Shown here: piece by piece, positions 1 to 11,490 of the stretch | Numbering within the stretch: the first letter of the stretch is position 1 | Layout of the letters: every line of letters begins with the position of its first letter | DNA from: Salvator merianae | Lineage: Eukaryota; Chordata; Lepidosauria; Squamata; Teiidae | Reading direction: 5' to 3' | NCBI GenBank assembly: GCA_003586115.2 | Contig: QVOM02000070.1 | Coordinates: 462,821 to 526,820, forward strand | Length of the DNA stretch: 64,000 nt | Position numbers and translations under genes: made by a program | Notes under the pieces: generated by a model | The model's database searches: none | What the model was told of the DNA's origin: nothing | What the model saw: the letters and a program-made list of their open reading frames with translations, nothing else

Positions 1-442
1 CCCTAGCAGAAGCGTACACATCGGAAATGCAGTCTGTCATATAAGGCTCTGGATCAACTTGAGAGTTGCAAGGAGCAAGAGGCCCATTTGGGTTCTGGAT
101 GATCCAGCACAAGGATTTTGACTGTATGAGATACTCCCATTGATCACTGGTGTTATCAGGGAAGTCTACCAATCTCCAGTCTACTACGAAATCCAAGGCA
201 TATCCCATTTTGGAGCTATTTTGAGTCATGGAGTCATCTTGGGGGGCTCTGTTGAAGTTTCCGCACAGCCCACACACCTGCTTCTGGTATTTAGGAGCAA
301 GACTGACCAGAATGCTGTGGATCAGATCATAACTCACTGTAAGTCCAAAGTCTGTTTTTAGAACAGTGTAAAACCCATGCTTGTAAATAGCAATTCCATG
401 GCTTTTTAAATGCAATGGGAGCATTGTGATAACACCGTCGAT
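1..442 (-). CDS. Exon 21: second half of VWD6 and start of C8 (cut by window edge)
   Basis: At least 442 bp, acceptor CTCTTTCAG. It starts IDGVITMLPLHLKSHGIAIY and has CGLCGNFNRAPQDD. The C8 part shows SLCWIIQNPNGPLAPC, sharing the CWI variant with exon 13. Where exon 13 has DCVYDLC, this exon reads DCISDVYASAR, so a normally conserved C8 cysteine is a tyrosine. The frame stays open to the window edge. The exon should end about 120 bp further on if it matches the others. Confidence 0.9.
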   Translation of the reverse strand, partial: MDGVITMLPLHLKSHGIAIYKHGFYTVLKTDFGLTVSYDLIHSILVSLAPKYQKQVCGLCGNFNRAPQDDSMTQNSSKMGYALDFVVDWRLVDFPDNTSDQWEYLIQSKSLCWIIQNPNGPLAPCNSQVDPEPYMTDCISDVYASAR

Positions 443-625
443 CTGAAAGAGAAAAACAAGAATACAGTGTTTGTCTGTACCCTGATTGTCTCTTGTTTGC
501 ATGAAAGAAGTAGGCAAGTTTGGAGAAGATAGAAGACAGACAGCAGTGGCTGATGCCCTTTGTGATTTGCGGGGTGGAGGGCAAGGTTGCAGCCAAAAAA
601 GATGGAACTCATAGTAGGTGAAATA

Positions 626-771
626 CTTAGGCTGCATTCAGACATTACTTGTTTATTCTGTGATACTTGGATATTCCGGAATAAAGCATGGATATTCTGG
701 AATATCCATGCTTTGTTCTGGAATATCCAAATACAGTAGACTAAATAAGCAGCGTCTAGATGCAGCCTAAG
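626..771. mobile_element. Palindromic MITE, about 146 bp
   Basis: The ends are inverted repeats (CTTAGGCTGCATTCAGAC against GTCTAGATGCAGCCTAAG). The centre is a near-perfect hairpin built from GGATATTCCGGAATA-like units. It has no coding capacity. The superfamily is not clear. Confidence 0.7.
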
Positions 772-1093
772 TCTGCAATTCCATTCAAATCCAGACAAAA
801 ATTGACTGCAGTGAACAAGGTGAATTATGCACACATTAGCCAATCCTCAACTGAAATATGCTTAGGAGAAAGGGAGAACAGACTCAAGTTCTGGGCTCCA
901 AGGTACAGTGGTACAATACCCACACCACATTTATCAGCAAGCTGCTGCCAGGACCAATAAGACATCTTTCTTCTTATGCCTAGAAGGATGCTGCAGAAAA
1001 GACAGTCATAACCTGTTCTCTGGACATGGGATACAGAATAGGAGGTTTACATTACAATGCAGTGATTTGCAATTGGATATGGATACAGTGGAG

Positions 1094-1362
1094 CAGTGGC
1101 ATAGCAAGCGGGGGGTGGAGGGGGCGGGAAGCCCCGGGCGGCGCGTTGTGCCGGGTGGCCCATGCAGCTAGGTCCTTTTCTGCCCGCCTGGCGCGCCAGA
1201 GAGCAAGCGCGAGCGCGAAGGAGAGTGCAGTGCCGTGCCACACCTGCCTGCCAGTCGTCAGGACGGCGGTGGGGGGGAGGAGGCTGCAGGGCAGGGCGCC
1301 CTCGCTCGCGCTCCTTGGCCGCTGTTTTGCCCCGGGTGGCAAAACCTTTAGCTACGCCGCTG
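1094..1362. mobile_element. hAT-type non-autonomous element, GC-rich, 269 bp
   Basis: It begins CAGTGGCATAGCAAGCGGGG and ends TTTAGCTACGCCGCTG, imperfect inverted ends. Flanks CAGTGGAG (1086-1093) and CAGTAGAG (1363-1370) form an 8-bp duplication with one mismatch, as expected for hAT. The interior is very rich in CpG compared with the surrounding intron. Confidence 0.75.
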
Positions 1363-1473
1363 CAGTAGAGACAATAACCTACACAGCCTGGTCACCTCTC
1401 TCTAACTGAGTATCCCTAAGCACATGTGGGGTGGTTGTTTGCTAGAGATGTTATTGGTCGGATCTGACAGACT

Positions 1474-2130
1474 TTGGCCCTTTCTGCACAGAGCCTTGAT
1501 CCTGATGAAGGACCTCCATGGTCGTCTTCTGACTACCATGTGGACCAGTGGGCCCCAATCCCAAGCAAGGAAGCATGCCGTGCAGAAGACTACCCAGGGA
1601 GTGATTTTGGCAGTGCACCAAAGTAGCCCTGAAATGCATCGCTCAGAAGCTCCTAGGCTAGGAAATTGTGTTCCTAGTCCTCAAAGACCTTGTGTCTGCC
1701 CAAAGCTCATGTGAGCTTTGAGACCGTGGTGTGCGCTGGTCAGGACCTGCACCGTCACCCATGCCTTTCTGTAGCTGGAACCAAGAGACCTGGCTTTTCC
1801 AGGCCCACTGATTCGAATCATAGGCCTTTCAGTGCAGAAACGTCCTTTGTCTGCTTCATGGAAGCAGAAGGACTCTTCTGTGCCAGAGGTTACTCCAGTC
1901 CTGGAGTTGGAAGGTGCAGGGTCAATACATCCTGTGGCTCCTGGCCTTTTGCAAACTTAGGCCTTTTGCACCTTAATTCCAGATTATCTCCTGCATGTCA
2001 TCCACATGCTAGTGCAGACTAAAGCAGGGCCCACACAGAACCTGCCATAGTCTGTATTAGCATGTGGATGGCAGGCCCCTATTCCAGGATATAATCCAGA
2101 ATAAGACCCAGAATAAGATTAGGAATATAG
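1474..2130. mobile_element. Cluster of family A DNA-element fragments
   Basis: It opens with GGCCCTTTCTGCACAGAGCC and contains an internal palindrome around the TGCTAGTGCAGACT / AGTCTGTATTAGCA pair at about 1961-2125, with AGGATATAATCCAGAATAAG as seen in other family A copies. The boundaries are approximate. Confidence 0.55.
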
Positions 2131-2267
2131 ACTGCAGGTCACCAACCTTTTTGAGGCTGTAAACACATACTGGAATTTTGAAAACAAGCTGTGGGTACCA
2201 CCAGTTGCTTTATTCCTCCAGAAACTGAATAGATCCCAAAAGCTTTTCAAGCATCAGAGGAATCTTT

Positions 2268-2787
2268 GGTCCTGTTTGCACTTAGCAAGAGCAACATTCC
2301 AGGACACTTGCTAGTATGGAACATTCGCACCTGCCAACAGTTCCAACTGACTTGAAATCTATTGAAGGCCCACCTGATGCTCACCTGAAGTCAAATAGCA
2401 CTGGTCAAGAAAATTGTAGTCTGGAAGCTGACTTGCATGATCATGTGCAGATCAGGAAAGGTGCGTTCGCACCACTTCTTGGTGTGGAATGGTGGTGGGG
2501 CGGGGACTGTGTGGCTGCACAGGCACTGTCAGACAGTTTGGACCCAGGTTCGGACTTTGGGGTCCTGATCCTGGCAGTCATTTTGGACACAAGTTCGGAC
2601 CCAGCTCCTCTGGGTTTGAACACAGCTACCTACCTAGTGCATTCCCGTTCACACTGCTCCCCCTGCTGGTCAGCTCGCAAACTGTTCCATTGCTGACAAG
2701 CGCAAATACTCATCACTGTACCTGATCCTGGCCAGCCTGAACCCTGCTAATTAGAACATTATACTGTTATAAGTGCGAAAACGGCCG
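2268..2787. mobile_element. Family B DNA element
   Basis: The ends are inverted: GGTCCTGTTTGCACTTA at the left and TAAGTGCGAAAACGGCC at the right. The interior has no significant ORF. It belongs with the copies at 22068, 44268, 51042 and 53104. Confidence 0.6.
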
Positions 2788-2877
2788 TTCAGAGACACTA
2801 TGGTTCTGTGTGGTACCGCATTGACAATCCCAGGTATAAATAGATAATTGGGATCAGTGACAGAAAATAAATGGGAA

Positions 2878-3130
2878 CATAAGACGAGCCTTGCTGGACC
2901 AGGCCACAGCCCATGTAGTCCTGCACCCGGTCTGACACAGTTTAGCCACCAATTGCCTCTGGCATTCTCAAGCAGAAGACAAAGGCAAAACCTCTCGACT
3001 CCCTAGAAATGACTTTTAGAGGTCTTTTGCCTATTTCTCCAATCCAGAGAGAGTATCTTGGCATCATTTCTAGTAGCTGTTGATGGACTTGTCCTCCATG
3101 AATTTGTCTAACCCTTTCTTAAAGCTATCA
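2878..3130 (-). mobile_element. CR1 LINE fragment, antisense
   Basis: The plus strand shows the common reptile CR1 antisense text: GAACATAAGACGAGCC, GGACCAGGCCACAGCCCA and CTCCATGAATTTGTCTAACC. It ends about 120 bp from exon 20. Confidence 0.7.
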
Positions 3131-3252
3131 CTTGCAAATTCTCTTGCCCAAATTAGTTCTTGGAGTGCTGCCAGCTGGAACAGAAAATATATAGCAAGCA
3201 CACTACAAATAAATAATTCATTCAGATAATGAATATGCAAAAATGTGCTTAC

Positions 3253-3857
3253 TTGGATGGTCTTCCAGGATCGCCTGTACATATTTATCTGTGTCTTGTC
3301 CACCCACACAAACACCGCTGATGTCACAGTCAAAGAAGTGTTGGGTAGTATCTCATTTCTCACCATGACTCTAAAATACGGTGAAGACTTGGATGCCCCG
3401 CACTTTTCAACCAGGACATGTGTGGAGTTGCCCTGTAAAGTGTAACGCTGGCCATCAAAGGTGGTATAGTGAAGAAAACCAGAAATCCGACAGGTGCCTT
3501 CTGACAAATTGTGGCAGCCATACACCCCTTTCTGGAGACCACAAAATTGTCCTGGACTGCACGTAGGGTCAACAGCAATAACAACAGAAGTCGATGCATT
3601 GCATTGGTGCATTTTTTGGCAGTTTTCTCCTTCTTGGAAAAAGGTCTCCCCTTTCTGATAGTATCGGCCCTTATAGCTGCAGCCGCACTGGTTCTGAGGC
3701 ACACAGTTAACACCGCTCAGCAGAAATCCAGCTTCACACTGGCATCCTTCTGAACAGGTAGACCTGCTACAATTCTTGGGTATAGCTGGTTGAGCACAAG
3801 TTGCTGGGCAGGGAGAACCACAGAGTACGTAACGACTATTTGGTGGGCAGGTTAATT
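3253..3857 (-). CDS. Exon 20: TIL and first half of VWD6
   Basis: 605 bp, acceptor TTCCTCCTTTAG, donor GTAAGC; phase 1 to 0. The TIL domain opens ELTCPPNSRYVLCGSPCPAT and closes QNQCGCSYKGRYYQKGE. VWD6 begins SGFLHYTTFDG. The expected first Cys of the G-T-C-x-Y pair is Ser (LQGNSTHVLVEKCG), which leaves a cysteine without its usual partner and creates a sequon. Five sequons are present in total. It is similar to exon 12. Confidence 0.92.
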
Positions 3858-4081
3858 CTAAAGGAGGAAGGGGCACAAAGAAAAACGGTGAAATAAAACT
3901 GTTTAGGAAAATAATGGCAATGAATTATAGCGTTGTTATACTCCATATGTTTCTATGATAGAACTCTTGGAAAGAAAATGCAGAAACACACACATACTTA
4001 TAGGTAGTGCTAACATACTCTTTAATATCTCTCTCAGCAAGATTATATGCCTATTAGTTCAATGTGAAGTAGAGTTATTTT

Positions 4082-4292
4082 CAGCGGGAGCCAGAGTCTT
4101 TAAGCCCAAGTGTTCGCACCTCGCACAAAGCATGCCATGACTGTTTGCGGGGCCTCCAGGCCTCCATACTGCCGAAGCAGGTCGCTAGCCGACCTGCTGC
4201 GGCAGTACAGAGGCCTGGAAGCCCCGCAAACAGTCAAGGCATGCTTTGCGCGGGGCGTGAACACTCGGGCTTAAAGCCGGCAGCCACCACTG
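4082..4292. mobile_element. hAT-type palindromic element, 211 bp
   Basis: An almost complete stem-loop: CAGCGGGAGCCAGAGTCTTT at the left, AAAGCCGGCAGCCACCACTG at the right, and a long GC-rich stem around GGGGCCTCCAGGCC. Flanks GTTATTTT (4074-4081) and GTAATTTT (4293-4300) are an 8-bp duplication with one mismatch. Confidence 0.8.
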
Positions 4293-4466
4293 GTAATTTT
4301 TAAATAATGTGGTGTTTCCTATGCACTCAGAGAATACCTCATCACTCAAAACCAAAACAACCTAGTTCAGAGAGGGTGGCCAGTCACATACTGCTCCAAG
4401 AAGAGACAAAACGTAAAGATGGTCTTAAATCAAGCTTGACCTGTGGTGATTCCATGGACACATTAA

Positions 4467-4589
4467 CCCTTTCTGCACTGGATCTTATTCTGGGACACAT
4501 CCTGGAATAGGGGCATGTTGCCTGCACTAGCATGCAGGCAGCAGGCCCCTGGGATACATCCTGGAATAAGGCCCAGTGTGGAAAGGGCC
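4467..4589. mobile_element. Short palindromic family A element, 123 bp
   Basis: The left end CCCTTTCTGCACTGGATCTT and the right end reading back as GGCCCTTTCCACACTGGGCC are inverted. The stem includes CCTGGAATAGGGGC. A second full copy of this short form lies at 50349-50523, and a partial one at 59188. Confidence 0.65.
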
Positions 4590-4675
4590 ATCTATACGGT
4601 TGTTCTGGCTACAATATGGTCTTCTTCTGAGAACATACCATGCTCTACCATCAAGCTAGGCAGATGTTTGACCAC

Positions 4676-4722
4676 TAAGGAAGAGGAGGAAGAGGAAGAA
4701 AGAGGAAGGAGGAGGAGGAGGA
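4676..4722. repeat. GA-rich (GGAAGA)n-like purine tract
   Basis: A run of almost only A and G with GGA and GAA units. The rest of this intron (about 4,725-6,519) shows no gene or recognisable element. Confidence 0.7.
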
Positions 4723-4724
4723 GT

Positions 4725-6519
4725 CAAAAGACAATTCAAATTTGTATCCAGTATGAAATTTAGAAATAGGATCTACAATTTTAACAGATGTTCAGCACAT
4801 TTCTATGTAACAAGGAAGATCATCGTCAAGTGTCCTATGTAGGAGGTGGCAAGATGGAAAAGAAGACTTCAGTAGAAACAAATAATGCAAGTTTTCAGCT
4901 GTTGCCATTCATTATGCAGGTAACACTTGCTGAAATACCTTCTTCTGTGCAACTATTAAAAGTATATGATGTCCATCTCCTTTCCATCTGGCCACCCTAC
5001 CTCTGGGTCCACTCTCCAGGTACTAATGCTTATTGGTTAATACCATTCTTAGTAGTTAAAAAAAAAAAGTTCTTTATTTCCCCACGTGCTACGTGACTCA
5101 TTCTCCAAGCTGGGGGAGACGCTAATTTCTGATATGAGTTGATGGGACATTTTAGCACTTTGCCATGGATGGCCACCTAGACATTACAGAAAGAAAAGAA
5201 ATGAACCACCGAGCTGGGGCACTTGGATTTGCATAGCATGTGTATATGCTGATACAGAGAGAAGATGCATTTTACATACATGGCATAAAGGGGAACAGTG
5301 AAATCTGTCTGCACATTTATTCTGCAGTCATTCTACGGGTATTTTTTCCTCTTCCAATCCCCTTTCCTCATGTATAATACTGTTTTAGATTATAAGCCCA
5401 AGGGCAGAGACTTGCCAAATATTCCAAGCTGCACTGGGAATCTTTTAGAGGCTTAAGAACAGGATTAAAACACTGTAAATAACTAACTAAATAAAAACCA
5501 GTCAAATCCTATTTGTAATGCCTTAATAACAGTGAGGAATAACACCTGTATAAGTTTCCCCCTTCAACTCCATATACTGTTTCCTCTAGATAGAATATAT
5601 TTTCAAGGACATCAGGAAGTCTGTAATTTACAGAGAGCCATTTGCATTTTAATTTGCAAATTAAAAGTTGATCCCGTAAGAGAGGGTATATTTTCCAGGC
5701 CTTCTGTGATTTTTGTATGGCTCTTTGGAGCTGAAAAGTCAAAGATGAGTATTACCACTGTTCTTTTTTTAGTCTGAAAAGCTTGCTTGTGTCTTTTAAC
5801 AAAGATAAGCCCTCTTCTTAACACAGCCTGATAATCAGAAATGGAGAAACTAAAGATTACAGAAATAGCCTGTGCTGCTTCAGCTCTTCAAAGAGGGGCC
5901 AAACCCCATTTCATTGCCAAGAGAACATCACAAGTCCTTGGCACATGGATACGCTCTTTGCTAAATTAATTAAAATTCTGTGCTGAAAATAGCTGACTGC
6001 TGTGACCATGCAGATGGCTCCAAAGTGCACGAATGTTTCATTTTGCATAAATGATCCTGAATTTTCCCTTAGCGTAATTCATCATGGCCCTGCCAGTTAT
6101 GGCAAAAAGCATACACAGTACTAAACCCAGCCCCTTCTTGACATTTTAACCATTATCATGGTTTTGACTATTTCCTTTGCATTCTCAGGAGGGACTTCCC
6201 ACATATTTTAGAGCACTTTTTCATAATCACAAGGGCTAGAAATCTCACTTAGATGCAATAGTATCAACAGTCGAATCCTATGCTGCATTGTCTTCACTTT
6301 GCTAGAAATCCAGCATCATATCACACAGTGGGGTGGAGGGAGCGGCAAGCTGGTGACTGACACTGCTAGTACCCAATGATCTGCAGCTCATCCAAGCAGA
6401 GATTGGCCCCATAAGAGGCTAGATAGCAGACCCCCTTGCCTCCTGCCCTACCTTGCAAATTACCATTACCTGCAACCCCAAGATCTCAAATACAGTCATT
6501 TACTGAAAGAATACTGTAC
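4725..6519. other. Intron 19, remaining part: nothing recognised
   Basis: AT-rich sequence without long frames, palindromes or repeat families that I can name. Confidence 0.6.
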
Positions 6520-7090
6520 CACATTTAGTGATTTCTCTCCAGGGCTGAATGTTGATGCCACGAGCCTGGCACTGCTGGGCATAACTCTGCAGGGCCTCAC
6601 ACAGAGTCTTCTGGTGATCTTTGCTTAGGCACATGTCCCTCACACAGTTCTCCAAGTGAATCTGAGCATCTTCTGGGCTATTGCACTCTTTGAAAGGTCC
6701 CGTCACGTTGTTAATGATTCCACAGCGGCTGTGAGAACGGAACCAGGCTAGTTCAGTCTCACCACATGGGGATGGGTGCTCAATAGCTAGGCAATGTAAT
6801 GGGGAGCTGGATTCGACCCAACTTTTGCCAAAAAGAATGCCATCCTGCGCCAGAGAGCCATTGGGCATCCTCAAGTCATCAAGATGATTCCCATTGAAAT
6901 CTCCACCAAGACCACAGAGAAGCCCAGAATATATCTCGGGAACTGAAAGTGACACATAGTTAGACCAGTCATAGGTTAGGACGAGTCCAAACTCAGTCTC
7001 AAGTATAACAGAAGCGCCAGTGACGCTGCAGAAGGCATTGATTTTCCCTGCTGCAAGACAAACAGGTAAGTTCACCAGGAGACCATTCAC
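6520..7090 (-). CDS. Exon 19: second half of VWD5 and C8
   Basis: 571 bp, acceptor TTTGTCCTAG, donor GTACAG (weak but required by phase); phase 0 to 1. It starts VNGLLVNLPVCLAAGKINA. The CGLC motif is CGLGGDFNGN, again without the second Cys as in exon 11. The C8 part has RCGIINNVTGPFKEC and ENCVRDMC, ending PWREITKCG. Confidence 0.92.
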
Positions 7091-7570
7091 CTAGGACAAA
7101 ATGAAAATGAGTGAGTGAGAAAAAAATGCACTGTATAGCAGCCAAGGAAAGAGATAGTTGACCACCAGCTCAGTTGTCTTCAAGAAATGTTTGAACAAAT
7201 CCACTGAGGACAAGAGTGGATATTAGCCTGGATGATAATGTGACTTGCCTTGCCATTGTACAAGGCAAGACATTTCTATGGGCCAGCTGTTTGGAGATTG
7301 GGAGCAAGTTGCATTATTATTACTTCCACATAGTCGACCACAATGAGAAAAGGACTGCTGGACTGAGCCAGTGGGAATTCCTTACATTTTTGACTAGACC
7401 TTCTCTGTGGCAGATCTTTATTTTCATGTTCTGATATATGAAATTGATTAGCTTTGGTTGCCTACATTTTCTGTTAGATTATTAAAACTTGAGACTCCAG
7501 CCATGTCTCCACCTTGGGAGTTGCCTTGGAAAAGTGTCTTAGCCACCACATCTCTATCATATCATATATA

Positions 7571-7573
7571 TCT

Positions 7574-7601
<28 letters not shown>
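7571..7601. repeat. (TG)n microsatellite
   Basis: About fifteen TG units in the intron after exon 18, directly before a 108-bp tandem duplication. Confidence 0.95.
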
Positions 7602-7604
<3 letters not shown>

Positions 7605-7619
7605 CTCAGATGGCATGCT

Positions 7620-7836
7620 GAGTTGCTCTGCCATCTTGCTCCCAATGATGGCCCCTCCTTCCTCCAGTTGCCACCAGAAAGCTGTGAACCATCTTGCCTA
7701 AGGGAAGTGGAGAAGAGACAGTAGACTAGGTTGCTCTGTCATCTTGCTCCTAGAGATGGTCCTTCCCTCCTTCAGATGCCACCAGAAAGTTGTGAGCCAT
7801 CTTGCCTGAGGCAAGAGGAGAAGAGACAGCATGGTG
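7620..7836. repeat. Tandem duplication, two units of 108 bp
   Basis: TTGCTCTGCCATCTTGCTCC at 7623 recurs as TTGCTCTGTCATCTTGCTCC at 7731, and the similarity continues through CACCAGAAAG and GAGAAGAGACAG. The copies differ at several sites, so this is not a recent event. Confidence 0.85.
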
Positions 7837-7839
7837 GGG

Positions 7840-9620
7840 TCTTTACCTATATTTCTAGTGATTTTGTTGGGAATCACCCTGAGACTTTTGAGTATAGGTT
7901 AGGGTAGAAAAATTAAATAAATAAATAGTACATCGTCCCATTTTCAGCAGTGATAGTTATATGAGGTGCCTTTTCTGCAGAGCATGATCTCATCATGTCC
8001 TCACTGCAGCTGCCTCAGATTGCCACTTCAAATGACAGCTCTGCACTCCAAACCAGAGATGAGAAGGTGTCTTCTGAAGCAGCGATCATGGCACTTCCCC
8101 CAAGCACCCAATCAGAAGGCATCTCTGAAGTCTACTGGAGACCCAGCCTCAGTTTAGCCTTTTTTTGTGGAGGCAGGGGTTCAGCTGATGTTGAATGAGT
8201 CCCCCATTATTCCTAGGGCTAGGTTCCTGGAAAACTCCATGGTTTAGATGAACGAAAATTGCTTCTGAAAGTCCATAGGAAAAAGAAAAGATGCAGCTTG
8301 CTTCTATTGGCTCCTAAGACCACAGGAGTTATTGCAATATAGGTATAACTGACTTCCAGATTTCTCAGACACTTTCAGAAATACCAAAAGTCAGCAGTTC
8401 CACAACCCAGACGTACCTGAAATCAGAACTATAAAAGGTGTCAGAACTATGCATTGACCAAAATTGATATTTTTAAACCCCTCTCTCCTGAGCAAATTGT
8501 GGGAATGTGCCAGTTCATGAATGTGAGAATCAAAATAAGTAAATCTCCTATACTATTTTGTAGTTGAAGATATATGAAACATGCAGATATGAATAACAAG
8601 TGTCAGAGGCATTTCAGCTATTGACTTACATAGACACTTTGGGGTTTCTGATACTTTTAAAAAATATTTTACATATTCTAGGATTTATATTTATATCACA
8701 CTTTTCTGATGTTTTTATGGTTAAGATTAAAAATTGTAGATTTGAGGAATCATGTAGATTAAGTACAACAATAGCATTCTATACTAGGTTCTCTTTATTT
8801 TGCTTCGCAATTTTATTTTTTTTTAATCAAATTATTTGGGGATTTGCAATTTATGGTAAGTCTCCAATCACCTCATTGTCCCCTCCTTTGCTTCTCTGCA
8901 TGATCCTGCAGTCATCTGTACTTGCCCAATCTAAAACAGGCAGCTTATTTAAAATAATGAGGGGTGGAGTTCCAGTTTTGGGAGCCAAGGCAATTTCAGC
9001 ACCATGGTCAGACCTGAAGCTGGACTGAAATGAGTCCCACAAATCAGCTTCCTCCAAGCCTGCTGTTGAGCTGCCATGTTGCAGGATAAATGAACATTGC
9101 ATCTCTAATGCTATATAAACAATGCATGAAAGTTGTACAATGTGTTACACTGCAAGCAGAATGTGTGAATGGGTCCAAAACGAGTGAAGTGCTGATGTAC
9201 CATCATTGAGCTTAGTCTGTACTTCATAAGTTGTCAGCATCATTCTCAATAGCATCTATTAGGAGAGGGAGGTGTCCTCTAAGTCTAATCCTTTCTCCTC
9301 GATTGTTGTGCCACTTGCTATCACAAACGTAGTGACGCCAACCAAATGAGCTGGTTTTTAATACATAATTTGCTGAACTCATGTCATTCAGAGTGAACAG
9401 TGACTACTGGTCAAGATGGGTGGTGTGCCACTCAAGACCATTTCCTGGGAACCATCAAAAAGAAAAGAACGAATGCATTAAAGGCTTGTTTCAGACTTCC
9501 TGTGTGCTTCTGGTTGCACACAGAAATCTTCTTCTAAATGGTGGGAGTGAGACCCACTCTGTATGGCATCTTCACTTTGATCCTACCAAACCATGTCTCA
9601 GTCTACTGCAGACTACTAAT
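7840..9620. other. Intron 18, middle part: no gene recognised
   Basis: AT-rich intronic DNA. A 142-codon frame at 8600-9028 is low-complexity and hydrophobic without family resemblance, and I do not call it. Confidence 0.6.
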
Positions 9621-9624
9621 CAAA

Positions 9625-10053
9625 GGGTCTTTTCACACTTTCCGCTGTGGAATGTTCTCCAGCAAACATTCTATGGTGGAATAGACCCCACAGCGTGGAC
9701 ACCGTCCACATTGCGAGATCTTAGAACAGAACGCCAGCAGGATACCAACAGTGTGAATGCTGCTGTCCTACTGGTGTTCCACATCATGACAGTAGCCAGG
9801 AAACTTCCCACCACTGCCATGGTGACCAGGAACACCGTGGATCATGCAGGCACAGCCACTCTGCATGATCCTGCAGGGGCAGCCATCAGTCCAGCTGCTG
9901 CTGGTACAGCTGTGGAGCACAGTTTTGTGCTCCACAGCTAGTACTGGTCAGGAGCAGCTGGAGTCTGTTCTTGGTCGCAAAAGCCTCCACAAAGTGCAGA
10001 GGTCCCTGCCTAGTGAGCGTCCCTGATGCTCACTAGTTTCAAGTGCAAACAGA
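9625..10053. mobile_element. Family B DNA element
   Basis: It starts GGGTCTTTTCACACTTTCCG and ends CACTAGTTTCAAGTGCAAAC. It contains short hairpins such as GTGGAGCACA...TGTGCTCCAC. The same internal pieces occur at 11973, 34430 and 56169. Confidence 0.6.
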
Positions 10054-10206
10054 CACAAACCTTACTCCATCCAGTTCCTCCCATAGGGTCATGATTCATG
10101 GGCTGCCCACTGCTTGGTTGGCCACTGTGCAAACAGACTGCAGCGCTGAATGGCCCATCGATTCAATCCAATGGGGCATGCCTTACATTCACCAATGAAT
10201 AGTTTA

Positions 10207-10667
10207 GGGCCTTTATGCATGGATCCTTAATACAGATTAAGGGTCCATGTAGTACACTTCTAGGCCTCATAGATCTGCACATTAGTGAGGACCTATGAGG
10301 CCATGCCCCCCACTGGTCCATTCTGCCTGTATCAGACAGAGCATGATCCAGATTAAAGGAGACCTTAATCTGGATCACTGGTAGACCTACTTAATTGGGT
10401 CTAGCAGTGGACCAGTGCAGCCCTGATCCAGAAGTCCTATTTCCCATGTTTGGGACTACTGGGGGGTACATTTTAATGGTCTAAATGACCCTCCAAAGGC
10501 CCCAAGCTCATGTAAGCTTTGTAGACATGGCCTGGGCTGATCCAGATCAACACCACTGGTGCAAATGGTGTTGATCCTGATCACACTGTCCCATGCTCAG
10601 AATCACTGAGCCAGGCTATTCTGGACCCACTGATCACAAATTACTCCAGGTAAATGCAGAAAGGACC
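10207..10667. mobile_element. Family A DNA element, complete
   Basis: Inverted ends GGGCCTTTATGCATGG and TAAATGCAGAAAGGACC. The interior has the family marks TTAATACAGATTAAGGGTCC, CTGGTAGACC and a repeated CCAGTG...GATCC theme. It has no ORF of note. Confidence 0.65.
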
Positions 10668-10891
10668 ATGGGTCTCCAGGTCCAATTTACCCTGTACTAC
10701 AATGAAGATTGCATCCTATGAGTAAGGAAAAGATTCAGGGAAATAGAAAGAAGCTTTTGACTTCTCCCCATTGTCCTTTCCATAACAATTCCTTGGTTGG
10801 TTCTACCAGTATCTTAAATGAAGAACACCAGGTCTCATACAATAGTCACAGAAAGTGATATGAAAAAACAGGGTGTGCATGAAAATCTTAC

Positions 10892-11490
10892 CTGTATTTT
10901 GCCTTCCTGCCCTGCTATTATAATGATTTCTTCTCCATATATGTTTACCTCCAGCCATTTTACTGCAGATACTGCAATGGAATCCTTGTGTGCATTCTGC
11001 ACTTTGATGGTGAAGCCTGAAAGCTTCCCTGGAGGACCACAATATGTCGACAAGACATACTTACAGGCTCCTTGGAAACCATAGGTGAGCCCATCATAGG
11101 TGATATACTGAGAGTGGCTGTATATCCACATTATGGCATTTTTCACTGGGTAGCAGCCCCTTCTATCATCTACAATTTTACATATTTCCAGTTTCCCACA
11201 GGTATGTTCCTGGCATTCCATGGGATGAGCAGGCCGCTTGCAGGAACACTTTTTGCTGCATGTATCGGTCAGGATCACTTCGTCACCAAGCTGGTAATAG
11301 CGACCATTCAGTGTGCATCCACACTTGCCCATGGGTACACAGACTCCAGAGTGCAGAACGAACCTTTCACGGCAGAAGCAGCCTGCAACACAGGGCTTGG
11401 TGCAATGCATGGGTGCACTAGGATTGGCACATGTAGCTGCACAAGCTGGACCACAGAAATCATAATATTTGTTGGGTGGACAGGAAAAAC
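10892..11490 (-). CDS. Exon 18: TIL and first half of VWD5
   Basis: 599 bp, acceptor TCTCCACTAG, donor GTAAGA; phase 1 to 0, the same length as exons 10 and 12. The TIL domain opens SFSCPPNKYYDFCGPACAAT. The VWD start reads YSHSQYITYDG, so GDPHY is lost. It ends GEEIIIIAGQEGKIQ. The closest relative in the window is exon 10. Confidence 0.93.

Noticed and set aside
327..843. Minus-strand frames of 89 and 145 codons near the window start
   Set aside because: They are out-of-frame readings of exon 21 and of the palindromic MITE beside it.
1026..1409. Overlapping frames of 60-127 codons on both strands
   Set aside because: They fall in the GC-rich hAT element, where stops are rare by base composition.
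8600..9028. 142-codon plus-strand open frame
   Set aside because: AT-rich, hydrophobic low-complexity translation without domain, splice or repeat support; lies in an intron of the minus-strand gene.
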